DNA from: Acanthosepion pharaonis
Taxonomy: Eukaryota > Mollusca > Cephalopoda > Sepiida > Sepiidae
Direction: 5' to 3'
Length of the DNA stretch: 64,000 nt
NCBI GenBank assembly: GCA_903632075.3
Contig: CAHIKZ030005407.1
Location: 1,467,001-1,531,000, forward strand
Shown: positions 59,041 through 64,000 of the stretch, one piece after another
Position numbering within the stretch: the first letter of the stretch is position 1
How the letters are laid out: each line of letters opens with the position of its first letter
Translations under genes and position numbers: made by a program
Notes under the pieces: model-generated
Database searches by the model: none
What the model was told of the DNA's origin: nothing
Seen by the model: the letters and a program-made list of their open reading frames with translations, nothing else

Positions 59041-60141
59041 GATTGAGAGAATAAATCTAGACCTACATTACTTTGAAAAAAAATCTTCTACAAATTAACC
59101 AATATATTACAAGATAATGATATAGGTATAAATAGCATTATACATGGAATCTGGGTAATTGCAATGTGCAGTTTAATAGAGAAATTTTAAATTTTCCTAA
59201 TAATTATAAAATGCTTTATTTTACAAAAGGTTAAGATGAAGACGACAATTTCAAAATTAAGTCGATTATTTTAAGTAAGGATTTGTTTTTTAGTTTAAAT
59301 ATAGCAGACAGTACATAAATATCTTGTATCTGTATGCACACTAGTGAAATATTTCATGTTTTCCATATAAAATTCTTTTTCCAATTGCTCAATAATTGTG
59401 TATTATAAACTATAAGAGTTTTTTTATTATTTTGAATATAAAATAGTTTGTTCCCAAAAATTTTTCAGAGTGAAAATTTTATTTGTTTAGATAATTATTA
59501 CACAAAAGTATATAAGTTTTTACAGTCAAAAAATGTTTTAGAGTTTTTCTTTCATTCTTTATCAACATTTCATGTGACAATCTAAAGGGTGCGATGGATA
59601 AATTGTCTAAATCATGCAAAATAACACTAACATCACATTTTAACAGATATATTTACCAAAATGACACAAAAATATCTAGAAATACTAAAGCGTAAATTTA
59701 TTCAATAAAATCGGCACTGGGTTCAATCATGGCCTCCAGATTTAAGAACACTACCTAAAATAATGTTTTATTTCTTAACAAATCTAATGCTACCACAATG
59801 TAGGTTATTTAAACGCAAAAGCGATAGACACGAAAGAAATGAGATGCTGTGTGGGATTGGCTACGTTGTGTGCCTAAATGTCAGAAATCTAAAATTTAAA
59901 TTGAAAGTTTATCATACCCACATCTTCAGTGTTTCCTCTATCTACATTTATAGCCTACATTTTTATTTATATTTTCATTTGCTTGCTTAAAAAAAAAAAA
60001 AAAAAAAAAATTTTTTTAAATTTTTTATTTAATATTTTTCAACAAGACATTAAGATTTTTGTTGGTGATAGCATTTGTAAAACAAGCTTCCTGTAGTTAG
60101 AAAACATTAATGGATATTGATGCTTTATTAATAAAGAAAAT

Positions 60142-60148
<7 letters not shown>
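59041..60148. other. No gene seen
   Basis: AT-rich with a mixed A and T homopolymer at 59989-60020. The ORF at 59763-59990 shows no recognisable domain. Confidence 0.45.

Positions 60149-60196
<48 letters not shown>
60149..60196. repeat. (TA)n microsatellite
   Basis: More than 20 TA units directly beside the LINE 3' end. Confidence 0.95.
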
Positions 60197-60197
<1 letters not shown>

Positions 60198-60199
60198 CT

Positions 60200-61065
60200 C
60201 TTAAAAAATTTCACCCCCAAGCAAAGCAATAATGCCACTATGGACATAGGAGGTTATAGGGAGTGAAAGGGAATTTTAGTGAGTTGAAGTGAGGAAAAGA
60301 CAAAGGAATAGGATTCAGGAAGACAGAAGATGGCGATTAATTTTGCATTTAAATTTTTGAAGGTGATAGGTGGCAGTGAAGTAAGAAATCCAGAGTGCTA
60401 CAGGTAAGAAAAGAAACTATTAGAATAGATGGTTGCATACAGCTAGTTCAACAGTAAAATGGTGAGACCTAGCTGCCAATCTAGTAGTGCACTTAAATTC
60501 ATGCAGTCGAAACACTAAAGAGGACTTATCAGAGCAATTGCCATGAAAATATTTGTACAAAAGACAGGGAAGGAGTTACATTCTTTCAGAAAATAGTGAC
60601 TTTGCCTCTTTGAGGACATGCTTACACTCATTATGAGTGGTGACAAAAAGATGTGTTAGAATTGTACCTGTCGCTCTGGTATAATTGGAGGAAGTGATTC
60701 CTGTGGGCTATAGTGGCTGAACAGGAAGGAGATCGTGGTTTCACCTGGCATTTCCATATTGGCACAAAAGCTTTGATACCAGCTTTCACCTCAGAAGAGC
60801 ACATTTCTGAATAGGATGATTAAAAATATCTTTCCAAGTGGTATGAAGAAAATAACAAAATGAGTGCCAATTGGTGATTGATAACAGAAAGATGACCTGT
60901 TAATAGGAGGTTCTTGCTTGATGAGAGTGGAAACATATCTATAGACACTCCCGAGTGGTCAAAATTGCCAAGAGGATAGAGCTGCAGAGCATGATATGAG
61001 TCCAGGGAGGAGGTAAGAGATCAATTAGAGAAATGTGTCCATCAGAATTACTAGGGAAGCACGTA
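60200..61065 (-). pseudogene. LINE copy with endonuclease piece joined to 3' end
   Basis: Minus strand, 5' to 3': about 61060-60640 reads PPWTHIMLCSS, PLGNFDHSGVS and LSSSKNLLLTG, matching the C-terminal SDH-like block of an apurinic-type LINE endonuclease. About 60600-60205 is the same RT tail and 3' UTR as the other copies, ending TTTCACCCCCAAGCAAAGC. Most of the RT is deleted. The endonuclease assignment is tentative. Confidence 0.5.
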
Positions 61066-61429
61066 GAGAAATATATTTTGAAACATTTTTTTATGTAAAT
61101 CTCACTGTTGATTTTCCAACCAATTTACTTACAATAGACCCAATAAAAGTTCAACAGAAATGGTATGTATAAATTATTAAAATAATCTTGATAGTATACT
61201 GGTAAAAGAAACCAAAACATTATGCTTATATAATAAGAAAAATTACAATTGTACATTTCATGAAATGGTCAAAATGAAGCCCAGGAAAGAAAAGATAAAT
61301 GGTTCAAGACAAATCCAAGTTTCAGGCTTGACTAAATGAATCACCAACATTAAGATGAACGGTTTAACATGAAAGAGTGTGTATTTTGTACAGACTCCTA
61401 TCAGCAAACTTGATATCAGTCCCATTTAC

Positions 61430-62040
61430 AAAGGATGTCCAAAAAGCAAGGTACAAACATTTTACTAAGTCAACATGCTTATTACTATACAAATAAAATA
61501 TTGTGCATGTGTTACCGGCACTACAATGATAGTTTTCAATGTAGTCACTGTCAAGACATGCATTTGATCAACTTAAATACCATTCTCAAAGAATTTAGCA
61601 TCAAATGACTGAAGCCTCTCTTGCATTTGTGTGTTGAACCATTTTCCAGATAGATATCACTTCAGGGGCCTAAACAGAATTATGAAGTAAATACCAACCA
61701 TATTGCATTTGTCAGATTGGTTGGGCATAGGATAGAGCAAAAGACACCCTCACCCAGATGTTTTGATCTCTTTCGAAAAACAACTTCTCCCTCTCTAGTG
61801 TTTCATAGTATGACCATATTAACCGTCTGAACTTGTAATGTGAAGTCCATAAGCATTTTGCATCCCAGAATACAGTTGCCATATGTTTCTTTACAGACTG
61901 AACTTGGATTTTTTTTTTGTTTGTTTTAATGGTTGGAGGAATGCTTCTAGGTATGAAATCAACTGCTGTCTCCAGGTTACTGTGATGCACCAAGGCCATA
62001 TTACCTATGTACTTTAGAAAGTCCCATTAGTTTCCGTACA
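61430..62040 (-). pseudogene. Mariner-family transposase relic
   Basis: Minus-strand frame 61999-61712 includes VQSVKKHMATVFWDAK, the post-DETW block of mariner transposases, and a diverged downstream part (YETLEREK). An AAAGGATGTCCAAAAAGCAA end at 61430 could be one terminus. The catalytic blocks on both sides are not recognisable. Dead. Confidence 0.6.
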
Positions 62041-62339
62041 TGATTTTGTAAAAGTTGAAATGAGTTGGAATTGTTTTTTCAGTCAATTGCTTTGAAAGCC
62101 AAAGTTGAATTTTTGTCCCAGTCATGCAAAAATCTTATTACACTATGTGTGTCAACTATTTTTAGTCATCTATATGGTCACGCCAAATAGGCAAATGTTC
62201 AACATTAAGGTTATCCTGGTTAAGTATTGCATGTCCCTTATTGCTTTGAGTTTTTATCTTTCACAGTGTTTTAATTTCAATTGATTTATGTCTATTTGTA
62301 CCTTACATTTTGTCAAAAAATTCTTTTGACTAAGAATAG

Positions 62340-62420
62340 CTAGATGCCGGTATGGTATAGTAAGTGTTGCAAAACACTGCTTATCTCGTGACCCAAATCC
62401 AAATAGGGATCAGTTAACTA
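62340..62420 (+). repeat. Possible tRNA-SINE head
   Basis: GCCGGTATGGTATAGTAAGTG resembles a Pol III A-box region. The B-box is poor. Weak. Confidence 0.25.
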
Positions 62421-62779
62421 TGTAAGAAGAGAGCTCACAGAATGACTATTCTTACAAGTCCTTCTCACCAAGGAAAAGTGGAGAAAGGAGGGAAGGCAGA
62501 CCTTAAGGTGGCAGACCTGTGCATCCCACCCCTTCTGGTAAAACAATTACAAAAACCAGAGCTCAGAGCAGCCTTGCTTTGGAAAACCAGCATGGCAAAC
62601 GCTCCCCAGGTAATTTCACTTATTTTTGGACAGCCTTTGTCTATAAATGAACAGTAAAGTTTTTATCAATACAAAATAAAATTAAGTTTTTGACTAGTCA
62701 CATTTTTTTAAAATTTTATTAACTAAATCAGTCACTAATTTTTACCATATTTTGCTGTAGTCATTTATCTTAAAAATTT

Positions 62780-62780
<1 letters not shown>

Positions 62781-62850
<70 letters not shown>

Positions 62851-62869
62851 TATATACACATATATATAT
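62781..62869. repeat. (TA)n microsatellite with TACACA interruptions
   Basis: Long TA tract bordering the left end of the palindrome at 62912. Confidence 0.95.
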
Positions 62870-62911
62870 GAAGAAATGGACAAAGTTCGACAATTTATTT
62901 ATTAAAGACAT

Positions 62912-63536
62912 TTTTATGTTTAACGTTCTTTTTTATAGATACAAGTATTTAAGTAAATGCTGTTTATAATAAACAGTATTAAATAACATTTACCGGCCTG
63001 AATGTCCGAGAATTTTCATAGAAAATATTCGTCCTTTGACAGGATTCGAACCTGCATCCTATACGGAACCGTCATTTACGCTGGCATGCCTTACCGTCTC
63101 GGCCACAAAAGGAGCATTCGGTGAGGCAAGGTCGAATTTACTGCTTATAAACTTCAACCTTCCATGAATCTCGTACATTCATAACTGCATAAATAAATTG
63201 TCGGACTTTGTTCATTTCTTAATATATGACGTCATTTGTTTACATTTGATACGCCAGAGCAGTTATGAATGTACGAGATTCATGGAAGATTGAAGCTTAT
63301 AAGCAGTAAATTTGACCTTGCTACCGAACGCTCCTTTGTGGCTTTAGACGGTAAGGCATGTCAGCATAAATGACGGTTCCGTATAGGATGCAGGTTCGAA
63401 TCATGTCAAAGGACGAATATTTTCTATGAAAATTCTCGGACATTCAGGCCGGTAAATGTTATTTAATACTGTTTATTATAAACAGAGCATTTACTTAAAT
63501 ACTTGTATCTATAAAAAAAGAACGTTAAACATAAAA

Positions 63537-63537
<1 letters not shown>
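62912..63537. mobile_element. 0.6-kb palindrome of two tRNA-like units head to head
   Basis: The arms (about 62912-63190 and 63262-63537) are near-perfect inverted copies around a 70-bp spacer. On the right arm, plus strand: GTGGCTTTAGACGGTAAGGC (A-box region, like a Leu/Ser tRNA), GATGCAGGTTCGAATCATGT (B-box), then GACATTCAGGCCGGTAAATG and CATTTACTTAAATACTTGT, ending in A-rich sequence and (TA)n. The left arm is the mirror image, ending in another (TA)n. The left arm keeps the more canonical boxes (GTCTCGGCCAC, GGATTCGAACCTGC inverted). Confidence 0.8.

Positions 63538-63613
<76 letters not shown>
63538..63613. repeat. (TA)n microsatellite
   Basis: More than 35 TA units bordering the right end of the palindrome. 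Confidence 0.95.
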
Positions 63614-63616
<3 letters not shown>

Positions 63617-64000
63617 CTAGAAAACCAAGTAGTAATGGCTGGTATGTTTTAACTAAAAATACTTATAAAGGATAATGACCAATAAGTTGCAATTTGCAAA
63701 ACATTAAAAATAATTCATCTCCTTGGCCAATTGCATTTTCACAGAAATGTATTACATTTTGACTAGCTTTTCATAACATATTTAACCTCTGAACTATTTC
63801 AGAGCATCAAGGAGTCACAAATAACAATTTGACATATGAAAGCAATCCAAACTGAACATATTTCTGATTTTAAAAACAAGGAAAAATGATTCTAATTTTA
63901 AAACAAAATGATTATCTATAAACATTTAATGACCAGATAGAAACAAATATAAAAGTAAATTCTTTTCAATATTATTTTGTATTTAAGATGAATGTGGAAG
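63614..64000. other. No gene seen at the window end
   Basis: AT-rich, no ORF of note. Confidence 0.5.

Noticed and set aside
62442..62657. 71-codon plus-strand ORF downstream of a possible SINE head
   Set aside because: No recognisable domain. It lies in a probable retroposon body and its codon usage is not distinctive.
63020..63110. Functional tRNA gene within the palindrome arm
   Set aside because: A and B boxes are present, but the acceptor stem is not recognisable and the unit is embedded in a repeat, so it is called tRNA-derived.

Overview
The window looks like a piece of AT-rich, repeat-laden animal nuclear genome. An octopus or other cephalopod mollusc is the best guess. This is inference from the gene content (an animal-type myo-inositol oxygenase), the abundance of tRNA-derived SINEs with a shared internal domain, and long (TA)n microsatellites. 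No marker here fixes the species, and there is no bacterial-style gene packing.

Only two convincing host protein-coding loci are visible. The first, at 39992-40879 (+), is a complete, uninterrupted myo-inositol oxygenase (MIOX) reading frame with all six iron ligands, a TATA box upstream and AATAAA downstream. The second, at 52558-54900 (-), is a 780-residue Gln/Asn/Pro/Ser-rich protein with three LxxLL motifs and a repeated aromatic-Gln unit. It lies in one large exon with an upstream in-frame stop and a candidate splice acceptor, and it is probably a nuclear transcription cofactor. No partner or pathway links the two genes.

The rest is mobile DNA and its debris. Region 0-3 kb: inverted-repeat elements with tRNA-like arms next to (TA)n, a LINE 3' fragment and a possible solo LTR. 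3-13 kb: SINE and LINE pieces, a foldback element (6.9-8.9 kb) carrying a second repeat inside, a Ty3/gypsy integrase tail (10.3 kb) and a mariner relic (11.7 kb). 13-24 kb: SINEs, two pogo/Tigger-like MITEs, a deleted mariner-type element (19.5-20.4 kb), LINE 3' ends and a 201-bp palindrome. 24-31 kb: a mariner with a roughly 1.3 kb insertion, further MITEs, and a SINE whose head is derived from 5S rRNA. 31-38.6 kb: a cluster of diverged copies of one repeat family in both orientations. 42-45 kb: three TA-flanked DNA elements. 50-64 kb: another 5S-headed SINE, several LINE 3' ends all on the minus strand, a mariner relic, and a 0.6-kb palindrome made of two tRNA-like SINE units head to head between (TA)n tracts.

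The most unusual items are the 5S-rRNA/tRNA composite SINE that shares an internal domain with purely tRNA-headed SINEs, the head-to-head tRNA-like palindrome, the intronless but intact MIOX, and a foldback element starting about 40 bp beyond the stop codon of the Gln-rich gene. All alignments were made by eye, so repeat boundaries are approximate.
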